The notes under the pieces were generated by a model. It saw only the letters and a list, made by a program, of their open reading frames with translations. It had not been told where the DNA came from and ran no database searches. A stretch of DNA of 64,000 nt. Origin: CAYUVA01 sp964448115 [NCBI: uncultured bacterium]. Lineage in GTDB: Bacteria > CAYUVA01. Shown piece after piece: positions 18,075 to 27,607 of this stretch (positions within the stretch are counted from its first letter, which is position 1; the number at the start of each line of letters is the position of its first letter). The position numbers and the translations under genes are program-made. The stretch covers positions 31,474-95,473 of the forward strand of contig CAYUVA010000009.1 in NCBI GenBank assembly GCA_964448115.1, written 5' to 3'.

Positions 18075-18201
18075 TCACGCAAAGACGCAAAGAACGCAGT
18101 TAAGGAGCATATATATATATCCGAGCCGTGAGCGTAAGCGAACGGTCATTCAAGGCTTTAGGCTTCGGGAGAAAGGAAAGAGGATCACGCGAAGACGCAA
18201 A
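18075..18201. repeat. ACGCAAAGACGCAAAG-type dispersed repeat, two copies
   Basis: Copy 1 (18075-18099) contains TCACGCAAAGACGCAAAG followed by AACGCAG. Copy 2 (18185-18201) reads TCACGCGAAGACGCAAA. A near-identical copy lies at 45799-45825 and a fragment at 41281-41291, all in intergenic DNA and in the same orientation. Similar strings are known as scattered intergenic sequences in many environmental genomes. No function is known to me. Confidence 0.6.
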
Positions 18202-18205
18202 TTAA

Positions 18206-18240
18206 GAACTAGGAACTAGAAACAAAAAACTAGAAACTAG
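18206..18240. repeat. AACTAG short direct-repeat run
   Basis: Four copies of (A/G)AACTAG occur in 35 bp: GAACTAGGAACTAG, then AAACAAAA, then AACTAGAAACTAG. The stretch follows directly after the second ACGCAAAGACGC copy. A further GAACTAG lies at 18484-18490 just before clpC. Probably slippage-prone, non-coding sequence. Confidence 0.5.
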
Positions 18241-18404
18241 CCACGAACATAAGTATCGACCCTGTCGGGATTAGCAATAAGAGCCTTCAAGATTTGGTTG
18301 CGGCTACGCTGCCTTAGTTAGATCCTGATCGATGTGATGTGATATTGGTGTAACCATTGTAAATTATCTTTCCTGGAAATCACCCAGCTAAGTATGGTTA
18401 TTAT

Positions 18405-18433
18405 TTGACATGACTTGGATTATAGGGTATCAA
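18405..18433 (+). promoter_or_regulatory. Candidate promoter for clpC
   Basis: TTGACA (18405-18410) is followed after exactly 17 bp by TATCAA (18428-18433). It lies 83 bp upstream of the clpC ATG. The -10 matches the TATAAT consensus at four of six positions. No CtsR-type direct repeat or CIRCE element was seen near it, so the heat-shock control usual for clpC in Firmicutes is not evident. Confidence 0.45.
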
Positions 18434-18516
18434 ACAGATCGATAAGGCTGATAATATCGGCTCATTGACGCGGTATAAATCGGGAACTAGACAAACGCTT
18501 TTAGGGAGCTTTAAAT

Positions 18517-20952
18517 ATGTACTTTGATCGCTTCTCGGAGAGCGCCAGGAATGTAATTCTACTCGGTAGAGAAGAGGCTGAGAAACTAGGACATAACTAT
18601 GTCGGCACCGAGCACTTGCTTCTGGGACTTCTAAGGGAGAAGCGAGGTATCGTTCCAATCATTTTCCAGAATATAGGGATCGATATCGGCGATATGCGCC
18701 GCGAGATTGAAAGACGGATGACCAGAGGCATCGATTTCACCTCCTCTCGAAATATACCCTTCAGCCCCGGCGCAAAAAAGGTGCTCGAATATGCAATAGA
18801 GGAAGCAAAGACTGGAGGACAAAACTATGTCGGCACCGAACATGTACTGCTGGCGCTCTCCAGAGATCAAGAAGGTATAGCTGGAGAGGTTCTAAGGCTC
18901 TTTGATATCAATCCTGAACTGCTTCAACGAGAGATATTCAGCCTGATGACAAAAAGCAGCATGCACCAGAAGCGACGCAATAAAACGCCTACACTGGACA
19001 ACTTCGGCAGAGACCTGACACAGATGGCACTGGAGGGGAAACTGGATCCGGTCATTGGCAGGGACGATGAAATAGAAAGAGTTATCCAGATCCTGAGTCG
19101 CAGAACAAAGAACAATCCGGTACTTATAGGCGAGCCAGGTGTCGGTAAGACTGCAATCGTGGAGGGATTGGCACAGAAGATCGTAGATGGTGAGGTGCCG
19201 GAGATCCTGCTTGATAAACGAATTATCATGCTCGACCTGGCTCATCTGGTCGCTGGCACCAAGTATCGCGGGCAATTCGAGGAAAGAATGCAACAGGTTC
19301 TAAAGGAGCTTAGGGAGACCGAGGATGTGATTATCTTTATCGATGAGCTGCATACCATCGTCGGCGCCGGCGCAGCAGAAGGATCTATGGATGCCTCAAA
19401 TATGCTCAAACCAGCCCTATCTAGGGGCGAGATACAGTGCATCGGAGCAACTACCCTAAGCGAATATAGAAAGTACATAGAGAAAGATGGCGCACTGGAA
19501 AGAAGATTCCAAACCATAATGGTCCAAGCACCATCGGTAGAGGAAACCGTGGAGATTATCAAGGGGCTTAAGGCTAGATATGAGTCTCACCATAACGCAG
19601 AGATTACATACGAGGCTATCCTGGCTGCTGCCAGACTCTCTGACCAGTATATATGCGACCGGAACCTGCCGGATAAGGCTATCGATGTCATCGATGAGGC
19701 AGGCTCAAGAGCCAGATTGAATAGCATGATCATCCCCGAGGAAATAAAGAACCTGGAAAAGAAGATCCAGAAATACTCGATGGCTAAGGAGATGGCTCGC
19801 AAGGATGGCAACTTCGAGAGAGCACACAAGATGGGTGAGATCGAATATCGACTTCGCAACCAGTATGAATCGCTAAAACAAAGCTGGAGACAAAATCGAG
19901 CAAACGCAAAGGTCTTCGTAAACCAAGATGACATCGCCTATATAGTCTCCAAGTGGACCGGAATCCCCCTTAGCAAACTGCAACAGGAAGATACTCTTAA
20001 GCTAATAAACATGGAAGAAGAACTTCATAAATATATCGTAGGCCAACAGGAGGCTATACGGGAATTAGCCAGAGCTATTCGGCGATCCAGGGCCGGGATA
20101 AAGGACCCTCGAAGACCGATCGGCTCATTTATTTTCGCCGGACCCTCCGGAGTTGGCAAGACCGAGCTTAGCCTTGCTCTTGCCAGGTATCTGTTCGGAA
20201 GCTCCGAAGCCTGCATTCGCATAGATATGTCCGAGTACATGGAGAAGTTCAATGTCTCCAGGCTGATCGGCTCCCCGCCGGGATACATCGGCTATGAGGA
20301 GGGTGGACAGCTAACCGAAAAAGTAAGGCGCAGACCATACTCGGTGGTACTGCTCGACGAGATAGAAAAAGCACACCCCGATGTATTCAATATCCTTTTG
20401 CAGATGCTGGAGGATGGAAGGCTCACAGATAGCCTGGGTAGAAGGGTCGATTTCAGGAACACGGTTATCATCATGACCACCAACATCGGCGCTAAGACCA
20501 TAATGAAGGGCAAAACCATGGGATTCTCCGCCCAGGCAGATGGCTTCTCATACCAAGACATGGTCAGAACTATCGATAATGAATTACGAAATCTATTCAG
20601 ACCGGAGTTTCTAAATAGGGTGGATAAAAGGATCATCTTCCATCCCCTTTCAAAAGACGACCTTTTGAGTATAATTGACCTTCAGATCGCCGAGGTGAAC
20701 CAAAGGCTCAAGCATGCGATGCTGAGCATTGATATCTCGAACAAGGCGAAGATGTGGATACTTGAAAGGGCATATAGCCCAACATCAGGTGCTAGACCCA
20801 TAAAAAGAACTATACAAAACCATATTGAAGACAGCATCGCAGAGAAGCTGCTTACCGGTGAACTAAACAAAGGCGCGGAGATCTTTATTGATGTTAAGGA
20901 AGAAAAGCTGCACTTCAGTGAGACCAAGGCAGATACAGTCGTCCCCTCGTAG
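18517..20952 (+). CDS. clpC: ATP-dependent Clp protease ATP-binding subunit ClpC
   Basis: An 811-residue class I Hsp100 unfoldase that feeds substrates to ClpP. It has two N-terminal Clp repeats (residues 1-145, starting [14 protein letters not shown]); the first AAA+ domain with Walker A at 205-212 (GEPGVGKT) and Walker [11 protein letters not shown]; a short coiled M-domain (about 411-458), as in ClpC rather than the long one of ClpB; and the second AAA+ domain with Walker A at 542-549 (GPSGVGKT) and [14 protein letters not shown]. No mcsA, mcsB, ctsR or clpP lies nearby. The start is backed by GGGAG upstream. The C-terminal tail after residue 790 is short. bamA follows after 30 nt, so the two may be co-transcribed. 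Confidence 0.93.
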   Translation: MYFDRFSESARNVILLGREEAEKLGHNYVGTEHLLLGLLREKRGIVPIIFQNIGIDIGDMRREIERRMTRGIDFTSSRNIPFSPGAKKVLEYAIEEAKTGGQNYVGTEHVLLALSRDQEGIAGEVLRLFDINPELLQREIFSLMTKSSMHQKRRNKTPTLDNFGRDLTQMALEGKLDPVIGRDDEIERVIQILSRRTKNNPVLIGEPGVGKTAIVEGLAQKIVDGEVPEILLDKRIIMLDLAHLVAGTKYRGQFEERMQQVLKELRETEDVIIFIDELHTIVGAGAAEGSMDASNMLKPALSRGEIQCIGATTLSEYRKYIEKDGALERRFQTIMVQAPSVEETVEIIKGLKARYESHHNAEITYEAILAAARLSDQYICDRNLPDKAIDVIDEAGSRARLNSMIIPEEIKNLEKKIQKYSMAKEMARKDGNFERAHKMGEIEYRLRNQYESLKQSWRQNRANAKVFVNQDDIAYIVSKWTGIPLSKLQQEDTLKLINMEEELHKYIVGQQEAIRELARAIRRSRAGIKDPRRPIGSFIFAGPSGVGKTELSLALARYLFGSSEACIRIDMSEYMEKFNVSRLIGSPPGYIGYEEGGQLTEKVRRRPYSVVLLDEIEKAHPDVFNILLQMLEDGRLTDSLGRRVDFRNTVIIMTTNIGAKTIMKGKTMGFSAQADGFSYQDMVRTIDNELRNLFRPEFLNRVDKRIIFHPLSKDDLLSIIDLQIAEVNQRLKHAMLSIDISNKAKMWILERAYSPTSGARPIKRTIQNHIEDSIAEKLLTGELNKGAEIFIDVKEEKLHFSETKADTVVPS

Positions 20953-20982
20953 TACACGGATTGTTCAACCCAAATCTCACCT

Positions 20983-23466
20983 ATGCCATTGAGATCGATT
21001 AGCCGTAAGCAAAACCGTACAATAGTCATCATCGCCCTGCTGATACATATTCTAATCATGCAGGTTTATGCCGCTACTGGCGATCAAGAAAACATAATAA
21101 GCTCTATCGAGATCAAGGGTAATAACATTATAAAGACCGAAACCATCCTTTTTATCATAAAATCCAAGATCAAAGAGCAGTTCTCATCAAAGAAGCTACG
21201 CAAGGATGTGGAGATGCTTTATAAAACAGGCTTCTTCAAGGATATACAGGTTGAGGGAGAGCAGACCGCTAGCGGCGTTAACTTGACCATTATTGTCGAG
21301 GAAAAGCCGATCATCCGAGATGTAACCTTCAGCGGCAATAAACAGATGAGCGATGAAACCCTCAAGGAGAAGATTAGCCTTAAGAAGAACACCATCTACC
21401 GACCGGAAAAGGTGCAGGAGATCATCTCCTCGATAAAAGAAGAATATATAAAAAAAGGTTATAACTACGCAGAGATCGAACCTATCGCACATCAATACAA
21501 CGAGGATGAGATAGTATTGGAGCTTAAGATCTTCGAAAACGCAAAAGTCCGCATCCGGGAGATCAAATTCACCGGCAATAGCGCCTTTAGCGATGACAAG
21601 CTTAAAGGTGTTTTAACAAAAACCGAGGAACACTGGTGGATGTCGTGGCTAACCGGTTCGGGAAAATATAGCAAAGAGAGACTAGAGGAGGATCTGGACC
21701 GGCTGAAGTCATTTTACGCGGATCGTGGATACGCAAAGATCAAGATCGGAGAGCCTATCGTTGAAATTAAGAATATCCCCAAGTCTAAAAAGCCGAAAAA
21801 AGCTGTATTTATCACCATCCCTCTCGATGAAGGGGATAAATATAAGATCAAAGAGATCACCATCGCTCCCCGCAAGAATAGTGAAGAGGAACAGCCACAG
21901 GGCGCCGGTTTTGCAACCGAAAGCGGCACCGGTAAGCTGGTCTTTGAGCAGAATTTATATAACAGGGCTATTGAGAATGCTAAAAAAACCAACATTTTCA
22001 CCCGCACCATTTTCTCCGTTGGAGAGCAGAAGCTGGCGACTGGCCAGGCCTACAATGGTACTTTAGTGGAAAATGCCCGCACCAATATAATGGATATGTA
22101 TCATAATCATGGCTATATCGATGCGGTTGTATATCCGCGACTCGGCTACGATGATCTAAATAAAACCGTGGCCGTGCAGTTCATCATCGATGAGGGATCC
22201 GGCAAGGCATATCTCAATAGGGTTGAGTTTAAGGGGAATAAAAGGACACGAGACAAGGTTCTGCGCCGCGAGATGGTGCTCGCCGAGCAGGATGTGTTTC
22301 GTGCAGATGACTTCAGGGCATCATTGGCAAGGATCTACTATCTTGGCTACATCGAAAATATCGTACCTGACATAAAAATAAACCGAGATGACCCGGACAA
22401 GCCGATGGTAGATGTATCCATCAGTCTGGAGGATCAACATCGCACAGAGCTTCAGTTCTCCGGGGGATGGAGCTCGGTGGATCGCTTTGTCTTCACCACC
22501 CGCCTAACCGAGCACAACCTGTTCGGCAAAGGGCAGGAGCTTAGCTTCTCAGCCACCATCGGCAAGGTTAGACAGTACTATAACATCTCCTTCGCCGAGC
22601 CATGGCTTTTCGACACCCCTACCTATGCTGGCGCTGGTATCTTCAACACGGTGCGAAACTTTAACAAGTTCGATGAAAAGGGAACCGGAGCAAACATATC
22701 ATTAGGCAGAAGATTGACCTATAACCTGTCCATAAGAGCTCAATACGAGTATAAAATCGTCAACATCACCAATATTTCAAGAAGCCTGAAGGAGACCGAG
22801 GAGGAGAACCCGCAGGATCTCACCGACTGGGAAAGAACCATCCTTGCCTCCGAGGGCAAGAGCAGAAATAGCGCAATGACCTTGTTTAGCATTCTTGACC
22901 GGCGGGATAATCGGCGCGATCCCACTAAGGGGAATAAGCTAGCCCTTACCTATGAGTTTGGCGGTGGAATGCTGGGGGGAAACAACCATTATTATAAGGT
23001 CAACTTTGATTACGCACATTACTTTCCCCTGTGGCGCAACATAGTCTTTGCCTTTCACCATGAGTTACAATATGCCGATACCTGGGGGAGTCATGACTTT
23101 CCGGTCTTCGAGAAGTATCGCATGGGGGGAGAGTATGATGTCAGAGGTACCGGCTGGGACACGATTGGTCCCTATGACAAGCATGGAGATACCACGGGTG
23201 GTAATAAGAGCCTCTTGTTTAACAGCGAGCTGATCTTTCCATTGGCAGGTCCGCTCAAGCTGGTCCTCTTTTTTGACGCCGGCGATCTCTATGACTTCGA
23301 TGAAAAATATGATATTCGCACATTGAACAAGACAGTGGGAACTGAGCTTCGTTTCTATATACCACAGTTCTGGGTTCCAATCCGATTTATCTGGGGATAT
23401 AACCTCGATGCGCTATCCTTCCAGCCGCAGAGTGAGTTCCAGTTCGCCATCGGGACTATATTTTAA
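20983..23466 (+). CDS. bamA: Outer membrane protein assembly factor BamA
   Basis: An 827-residue Omp85 protein that folds and inserts beta-barrels into the outer membrane. A signal anchor (IVIIALLIHILIMQVYA) is followed by several POTRA repeats, about residues 35-440; their starts are visible as ISSIEIKGNNIIKTETI, IRDVTFSGNKQMSDETL, IREIKFTGNSAFSDDKL and LNRVEFKGNKRTRDKVL. The barrel then runs to the C-terminal Phe (FQFAIGTIF), including the VRGTG-like lid-lock motif in GGEYDVRGTGWD. One POTRA is longer than usual, with a low-complexity insert at PRKNSEEEQPQGAG. No skp/ompH or lpxD follows, unlike in Proteobacteria. The next gene, an HU-like protein, starts 4 nt later. Confidence 0.95.
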   Translation: MPLRSISRKQNRTIVIIALLIHILIMQVYAATGDQENIISSIEIKGNNIIKTETILFIIKSKIKEQFSSKKLRKDVEMLYKTGFFKDIQVEGEQTASGVNLTIIVEEKPIIRDVTFSGNKQMSDETLKEKISLKKNTIYRPEKVQEIISSIKEEYIKKGYNYAEIEPIAHQYNEDEIVLELKIFENAKVRIREIKFTGNSAFSDDKLKGVLTKTEEHWWMSWLTGSGKYSKERLEEDLDRLKSFYADRGYAKIKIGEPIVEIKNIPKSKKPKKAVFITIPLDEGDKYKIKEITIAPRKNSEEEQPQGAGFATESGTGKLVFEQNLYNRAIENAKKTNIFTRTIFSVGEQKLATGQAYNGTLVENARTNIMDMYHNHGYIDAVVYPRLGYDDLNKTVAVQFIIDEGSGKAYLNRVEFKGNKRTRDKVLRREMVLAEQDVFRADDFRASLARIYYLGYIENIVPDIKINRDDPDKPMVDVSISLEDQHRTELQFSGGWSSVDRFVFTTRLTEHNLFGKGQELSFSATIGKVRQYYNISFAEPWLFDTPTYAGAGIFNTVRNFNKFDEKGTGANISLGRRLTYNLSIRAQYEYKIVNITNISRSLKETEEENPQDLTDWERTILASEGKSRNSAMTLFSILDRRDNRRDPTKGNKLALTYEFGGGMLGGNNHYYKVNFDYAHYFPLWRNIVFAFHHELQYADTWGSHDFPVFEKYRMGGEYDVRGTGWDTIGPYDKHGDTTGGNKSLLFNSELIFPLAGPLKLVLFFDAGDLYDFDEKYDIRTLNKTVGTELRFYIPQFWVPIRFIWGYNLDALSFQPQSEFQFAIGTIF

Positions 23467-23470
23467 CCTT

Positions 23471-23767
23471 ATGCGAAAAAAATTAGCTATGAACCGCCGT
23501 GAATTGGAGAGAAAGCTCGCTGAGACCTCTGGTTGTAGCCTTGATGAATCAAAGATCATACTCGACACCATTCTTGAGGTTATCAGCCATGGGCTAAAAG
23601 ACGGAAAAGTTATAGAACTTCGTGGGCTGGGAACATTTAAAACCGTGCAACGAGGGGGAAGAATGGGCATGAATCCTCGAAGTGGAAAAAGGTGCTATAT
23701 CCCTCGCCGCAAGGGGGTATCGTTCAAGCTATCCCGGCTTCTGTTCGATAAACTGAATCGCGGTTAG
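23471..23767 (+). CDS. HU/IHF-family DNA-binding protein
   Basis: A 98-residue histone-like protein. The core MNRRELERKLAETSGCSLDE, the region VIELRGLGTFKTVQR and the DNA-arm motif RSGKRCYIPRRKGVSFK match the HU/IHF fold; the tip Pro is seen as IPRR. The ATG at 23471, after the bamA stop, is preferred to an earlier in-frame ATG at 23408 inside bamA; an ATG at 23489 (MNRRELE) is also possible. The DNA-binding arm has Gly-Met-Asn-Pro instead of the more common GRNPqT, so it is closer to the IHF-like or 'integration host factor' branch than to classic HU. It is the last gene of the plus-strand group and converges on nrdJ. Confidence 0.85.
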   Translation: MRKKLAMNRRELERKLAETSGCSLDESKIILDTILEVISHGLKDGKVIELRGLGTFKTVQRGGRMGMNPRSGKRCYIPRRKGVSFKLSRLLFDKLNRG

Positions 23768-23773
23768 TCGGAA

Positions 23774-26215
23774 TCAACCACACTTGTCCCAACCGCACTG
23801 CTCGCACACAACGCAGGTCTCTATATGAGACAGCTTACCCCCGCATAGCGGACACTGTGGGTTCAATCCTAGCTTGATCTGTGGCATCACATCATCTGCT
23901 GGAAGATACTTGGAGAGAATATATCCGATGGCATCGGCGCAGCTATTTACTTTTCGTCCCTGTATAAAGACCTGCTCTGGGCATCGTATCCCCTGGAGCT
24001 GTTTGACTATGGAGCTAAGTTTTATGCCGGAGCGCAGCGCCAGTGAGGTTAGCCTTGCAATAGCCTCATTTTGAGAGGTTGCACATCCACCTGATTTTCC
24101 CATGCTGATGAAGACCTCAAATGGCTTATCCTTGATGAGATTGATGGTTATATAAAGATTCCCGCAGCCGGTCTTTACTCGTTCGGTAATTCCATGCAGA
24201 GCCTCCGGCCTTGGCAATGGCTCGATGCCGTTTCCGAGAATTTCAGTAACATCTGGTTTATCTGCCTTTTTCTTTTGCGCCCTGTTTAGAACCTGCACCT
24301 CTCTGCTGCCATCGCGATAGACTGTCAAGCCCTTGCATTTTAGTTCATAAGCCATCAGGAATGCCTTTTTGATATCCTCTTTGGCAGTATCGTGTGGAAA
24401 GTTAATCGTCTTGGATACGGCATTGTCGGTATATTTTTGGAAGGCTGCCTGCATTTTTACATGCCACTCAGGGGTGATATCGTGAGATAGTACGCAGATT
24501 TTCTTGATCTGATCAGGAACCTCAGCGAACTCGGAGATCTGTTTCCCTTCCCCTAATTCTTCAAACATTTTGTGATTATAAAAGCCCTCTTGCTTAGCGA
24601 TCTCTTTGAATGCTGAATTAACATCGAGCAATTCGTCTCCATCCAACACCTTTCTTATAAAAGCTAAGCCGAATAATGGCTCGATTCCGCTTGAGCAGCC
24701 GGCGATGATGCTGATGGTGCCAGTGGGGGCGATAGTAGTAGTGGTGGCATTGCGTAGCTTTGCTTGACCCTTCTTATGGTATTCGCTCTTGTTGAAATTG
24801 GGGAATGCGCCTCGCTTCTTTGCCAGCTCTTTACTTGCCTCTCGGGAGGTCTTTTGGATGTAAGCCATAAGGCAGCCACCAATCTTGACTGCCTCCTCAG
24901 AGTTATATGGAACCCGCAGCTTTAACAATAGGTCAGCAAAGCCCATTACTCCCAAGCCGATCTTGCGGTTCTGCTTGGTCAGTTCCTCAATCTGCGGCAG
25001 AGGGTAGTTGTTCATATCGATAACATTGTCCAGGAAATGCACCGCATCATGCACCGTCTCTCTCAGAAGGTCATAGTCTATATCATAGCCTTGGTCTTTT
25101 TTCCTTGCCATGGCAGCTAAATTGATGCTGCCCAGGTTACAAGATTCATAAGGCATGAGAGGTTGCTCGCCGCATGGATTTGTGCTCTCGATCGCTCCTA
25201 ACTTTATCAGCGGATTGCTCTTGTTGATCTGGTCGATGAACACGATGCCCGGCTCACCGTTGCTCCAGGCACGATCGACTATCTCATCGAAGATCTTCTT
25301 CGCAGGTATAGATTCAGTAACCTCGCCGGTGAGAGGATTGATCAAATCAAAATTCTGCTCTTCCTTATATGCCTCCATAAACTTCTCGGTGATAGCTACC
25401 GATATATTGAAGTTATTCAGCCGGTCGTTTTCTTGCTTTGCCCTAATGAATTCAAGGATATCCGGGTGATCTACTCTCAAGATCGCCATATTGGCTCCTC
25501 GCCTGGTGCCACCTTGTTTAATGGTCTCAGTGGCGGCGTCAAACACGGTCATGAATGAGATAGGTCCGCTAGCGATCCCTTTTGTAGATTGGACCACCTC
25601 GTTCTTTGGCCTGATCCTGGAGAAAGAGAATCCAGTGCCCCCACCACTCTTGTGGATTAAAGCGGTGTTCTTGATCGCCTCAAAGATGCTCTCCATCGAG
25701 TCTTCAACAGGAAGTACGAAGCAGGCTGATAGCTGCTGTAGATTAGAGCCGGCGTTCATCAATGTCGGGCTATTGGGCATGAAGTAACGATTGGTCATCA
25801 GGTCATAAAACTTCTGAGCTGTTTTGTTGATATCCGCCTTGGGATCATAAACCTTATCCGCCTCGGCGATATTATTCGCCACCCTCCTGAACATCTCTTC
25901 AGGCGTCTCTATTGTCTTGCCGGTCTCATCCTTGCGTAGATACCTCCTGATAAGCACGATCAGTGCATTCTCGGAAATACCGAGCCTTTCGGCGCTATCC
26001 AGGATCCTTGGATCCAGGTCTTCTTTCTTTATATTAATCATTACAGCCATTTCATTTTCCTGGGACTCCTCATTCTGGTTATCTTTACCCTCTACAAGCT
26101 GGTTTTTGGCATCAGCTTGTTGTCCAAGTTGCTGTTCGTCCCTTCCATTGCCGCCCTTGCTAGGCATCTTATCATCGTTGTTCTTTTTTATGTAAGACTC
26201 CTTGCTTACAGCCAT
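23774..26215 (-). CDS. nrdJ: Class II (B12-dependent) ribonucleoside-diphosphate reductase
   Basis: Makes deoxyribonucleotides using adenosylcobalamin, with or without oxygen. Key motifs: PNSPTLMNAG, the substrate-binding stretch SGGGTGFSFSRIRP, the catalytic loop NPCGEQPLMPYESCNLGSI (active-site Cys and Glu), and PTGTISIIAGCSSGIEPLF. A C-terminal TSCPD-type domain follows (CATSQNEAIARL), then a Cys4 ribbon CPLCGG...CEQCGWDKCG. An open frame extends to a GTG at 26275, but the ATG at 26215 has an AAGGG/AAGG ribosome site, so it is chosen here. Another internal start (ATG 26050) is possible. The first ~55 residues are a Lys/Asn/Gln/Glu-rich, low-complexity extension not usual for the family. 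No cobalamin riboswitch was seen upstream. Confidence 0.92.
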   Translation of the reverse strand: MAVSKESYIKKNNDDKMPSKGGNGRDEQQLGQQADAKNQLVEGKDNQNEESQENEMAVMINIKKEDLDPRILDSAERLGISENALIVLIRRYLRKDETGKTIETPEEMFRRVANNIAEADKVYDPKADINKTAQKFYDLMTNRYFMPNSPTLMNAGSNLQQLSACFVLPVEDSMESIFEAIKNTALIHKSGGGTGFSFSRIRPKNEVVQSTKGIASGPISFMTVFDAATETIKQGGTRRGANMAILRVDHPDILEFIRAKQENDRLNNFNISVAITEKFMEAYKEEQNFDLINPLTGEVTESIPAKKIFDEIVDRAWSNGEPGIVFIDQINKSNPLIKLGAIESTNPCGEQPLMPYESCNLGSINLAAMARKKDQGYDIDYDLLRETVHDAVHFLDNVIDMNNYPLPQIEELTKQNRKIGLGVMGFADLLLKLRVPYNSEEAVKIGGCLMAYIQKTSREASKELAKKRGAFPNFNKSEYHKKGQAKLRNATTTTIAPTGTISIIAGCSSGIEPLFGLAFIRKVLDGDELLDVNSAFKEIAKQEGFYNHKMFEELGEGKQISEFAEVPDQIKKICVLSHDITPEWHVKMQAAFQKYTDNAVSKTINFPHDTAKEDIKKAFLMAYELKCKGLTVYRDGSREVQVLNRAQKKKADKPDVTEILGNGIEPLPRPEALHGITERVKTGCGNLYITINLIKDKPFEVFISMGKSGGCATSQNEAIARLTSLALRSGIKLSSIVKQLQGIRCPEQVFIQGRKVNSCADAIGYILSKYLPADDVMPQIKLGLNPQCPLCGGKLSHIETCVVCEQCGWDKCG

Positions 26216-26301
26216 CTTCTTAACCTTCCCTTCAAGTTCTTGAGAGATGACTACTCCCTCTAGCGATAATTTCACCTGTCTTTATAAGCTGAGTATCTTT
26301 C

Positions 26302-26330
26302 TTTATATACCCATATTTTGTGGATGTCAA
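26302..26330 (-). promoter_or_regulatory. Sigma70-type promoter for nrdJ
   Basis: On the minus strand, TTGACA (26325-26330) and TATAAA (26302-26307) are separated by exactly 17 bp. Initiation would fall near 26295, about 20 nt before the GTG at 26275 and 80 nt before the ATG at 26215. No NrdR box pair was recognised. Confidence 0.7.
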
Positions 26331-26414
26331 GAGAAAAATAACAAGATATTGCGTTTTTTGATCATCTTGGGCAATCCCACATATAAAGGGATCACGCTAT
26401 GCAGTCATAAAACA

Positions 26415-26443
26415 TTGAGCCTGTTAGTTTAATTTATTATTAT
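26415..26443 (+). promoter_or_regulatory. Candidate promoter for the dtd gene group
   Basis: TTGAGC (26415-26420) and TATTAT (26438-26443) are separated by 17 bp, 45 bp before the dtd start codon. It matches the consensus at four of six and five of six positions. Divergent from the nrdJ promoter within the same 213-bp spacer. Confidence 0.4.
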
Positions 26444-26488
26444 CATAATCTGCTAGGTCAGTCCAAAACACCAGCGAGCAGGTTTGAT

Positions 26489-26944
26489 ATGAGAGCAGTA
26501 ATACAAAGGGTTAAAAGAGCCGAGGTAAGGATAGATGGCCAAACTGTCGGCGCCATAGAGCATGGCCTGCTAGTGCTCTTGGGGGTCAAAAAAGGCGACA
26601 CTATGGACGATGTGGACTACCTCGCTCGTAAGACCGCAGCCTTGCGGATATTCGATGACAAAGAGGGCAAGATGAACCTGTCGCTTGCGGATGTGGGTGG
26701 TAAGGTACTGGCTGTTAGCCAGTTCACACTCTATGGAGATACTAAAAAAGGAAACCGCCCTAGCTTCATAGAGGCTGCCAAGCATGAGCAGGCACAGGAT
26801 CTCTATCGCAAGTTCGTTAAGAGACTGCGAATGGAGGGCATCGATGTGGAGACCGGCAGGTTTGCCGCTATTATGGAGGTGGAACTTATTAACCATGGAC
26901 CTGTTACCATTATCATCGATAGCAAGCAGCGAACTAGTAAATAA
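26489..26944 (+). CDS. dtd: D-aminoacyl-tRNA deacylase
   Basis: A 151-residue homodimeric enzyme that frees tRNA from mischarged D-amino acids and glycine. The two signature motifs are intact: [17 protein letters not shown] and the Gly-cisPro motif in [11 protein letters not shown]. Length is standard. It is followed after 16 nt by an MBL-fold hydrolase, then by a Xer recombinase, in one direction. Confidence 0.96.
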   Translation: MRAVIQRVKRAEVRIDGQTVGAIEHGLLVLLGVKKGDTMDDVDYLARKTAALRIFDDKEGKMNLSLADVGGKVLAVSQFTLYGDTKKGNRPSFIEAAKHEQAQDLYRKFVKRLRMEGIDVETGRFAAIMEVELINHGPVTIIIDSKQRTSK

Positions 26945-26960
26945 TTAAAGGAGAGATACA

Positions 26961-27593
26961 TTGCTTGTAAAGACATTCGAGGTGGGCGCGCTGGGAGTGA
27001 ACTGCTACATAGCCACCTGTGATGAGACAAAAGAATCGGTGATCATAGACCCCGGAGCCGATCCTTTGGTGATAACCAACTTCATTAGATCTAATAACCT
27101 TTCGGTAAAGTATGTGATCAATACACATGGACACATAGATCACACTGGTGCCAATAAGGATATTCTCAACGAATTCCCCGTGCCCCTAGTTATCCATAAG
27201 GACGAGGTTGGAATGCTTAAGGTCGGACACCTGACCCCCTTTGCAGTTATGATTGGAGCCAAAAGCTCCCCTCCACCAGGAATGCTGGTCAGTGAGGGTG
27301 ATGTGATCACCTTTGGACAACAGGAGCTTGAGGTTCTTCATACTCCAGGACACTCGCCAGGTGGAATGTGTCTTTATTCAAGAAAAGATAGGATACTATT
27401 CTCCGGAGACACTCTATTTGCAATGGGCATAGGACGCACAGACCTGCCGGGTGGAAGTTACGAGTTACTCATGAGATCCATAACCGATAAGATATATACG
27501 CTGCCGGATGATGTGGTCGTTTATCCAGGTCATGGACCGGCTACCACTGTTGGCGATGAGAAAAGAAACAATCCCTGGATCAGGGATCAATAA
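26961..27593 (+). CDS. MBL-fold metallohydrolase (glyoxalase II-like)
   Basis: A 210-residue metallo-beta-lactamase-fold protein. The metal-binding motif THGHIDHTGAN is complete, followed by HTPGHSPGGMC, SGDTLFAMGIGRTD and the final VVYPGHGPATT, the typical set for a dinuclear zinc/iron centre. It is shorter than true glyoxalase II and lacks its C-terminal helical domain, so substrates could be hydroxyacyl-thiols or others. The start is TTG, supported by AAAGGAGA upstream. It is 14 nt ahead of the recombinase gene. Confidence 0.9.
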   Translation: MLVKTFEVGALGVNCYIATCDETKESVIIDPGADPLVITNFIRSNNLSVKYVINTHGHIDHTGANKDILNEFPVPLVIHKDEVGMLKVGHLTPFAVMIGAKSSPPPGMLVSEGDVITFGQQELEVLHTPGHSPGGMCLYSRKDRILFSGDTLFAMGIGRTDLPGGSYELLMRSITDKIYTLPDDVVVYPGHGPATTVGDEKRNNPWIRDQ

Positions 27594-27607
27594 GGACCCA
27601 TCAAGAG

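Larger units (their letters stand above)
17099..18516. other. 1.4-kb gene-poor spacer: pseudogene remnant, parS-like site, hairpins, repeats
   Basis: No intact gene was found here. From left to right it contains: a frameshifted remnant of a subtilase C-terminal domain (17222-17511); a 16-bp parS-like palindrome (17735-17750); a 7-bp triloop hairpin, CGTGCCA/TGGCACG (17937-17953); a second hairpin, ATCTGCG/CGCAGAT (18052-18073); two copies of a repeat containing ACGCAAAGACGCAAAG or a variant; a run of AACTAG direct repeats (18206-18240); and a TTGACA promoter before clpC. The remaining AT-rich DNA shows no coding pattern, tRNA cloverleaf or DnaA-box cluster. Confidence 0.7.

Noticed and set aside
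17099-18516. Replication origin
   Set aside because: No DnaA-box cluster and no dnaA, dnaN or parAB gene nearby; a single imperfect parS-like site is not enough.
26276-26488. Cobalamin riboswitch upstream of nrdJ
   Set aside because: The leader between the promoter and the start codon is only 20-80 nt and has no B12-box-like sequence.
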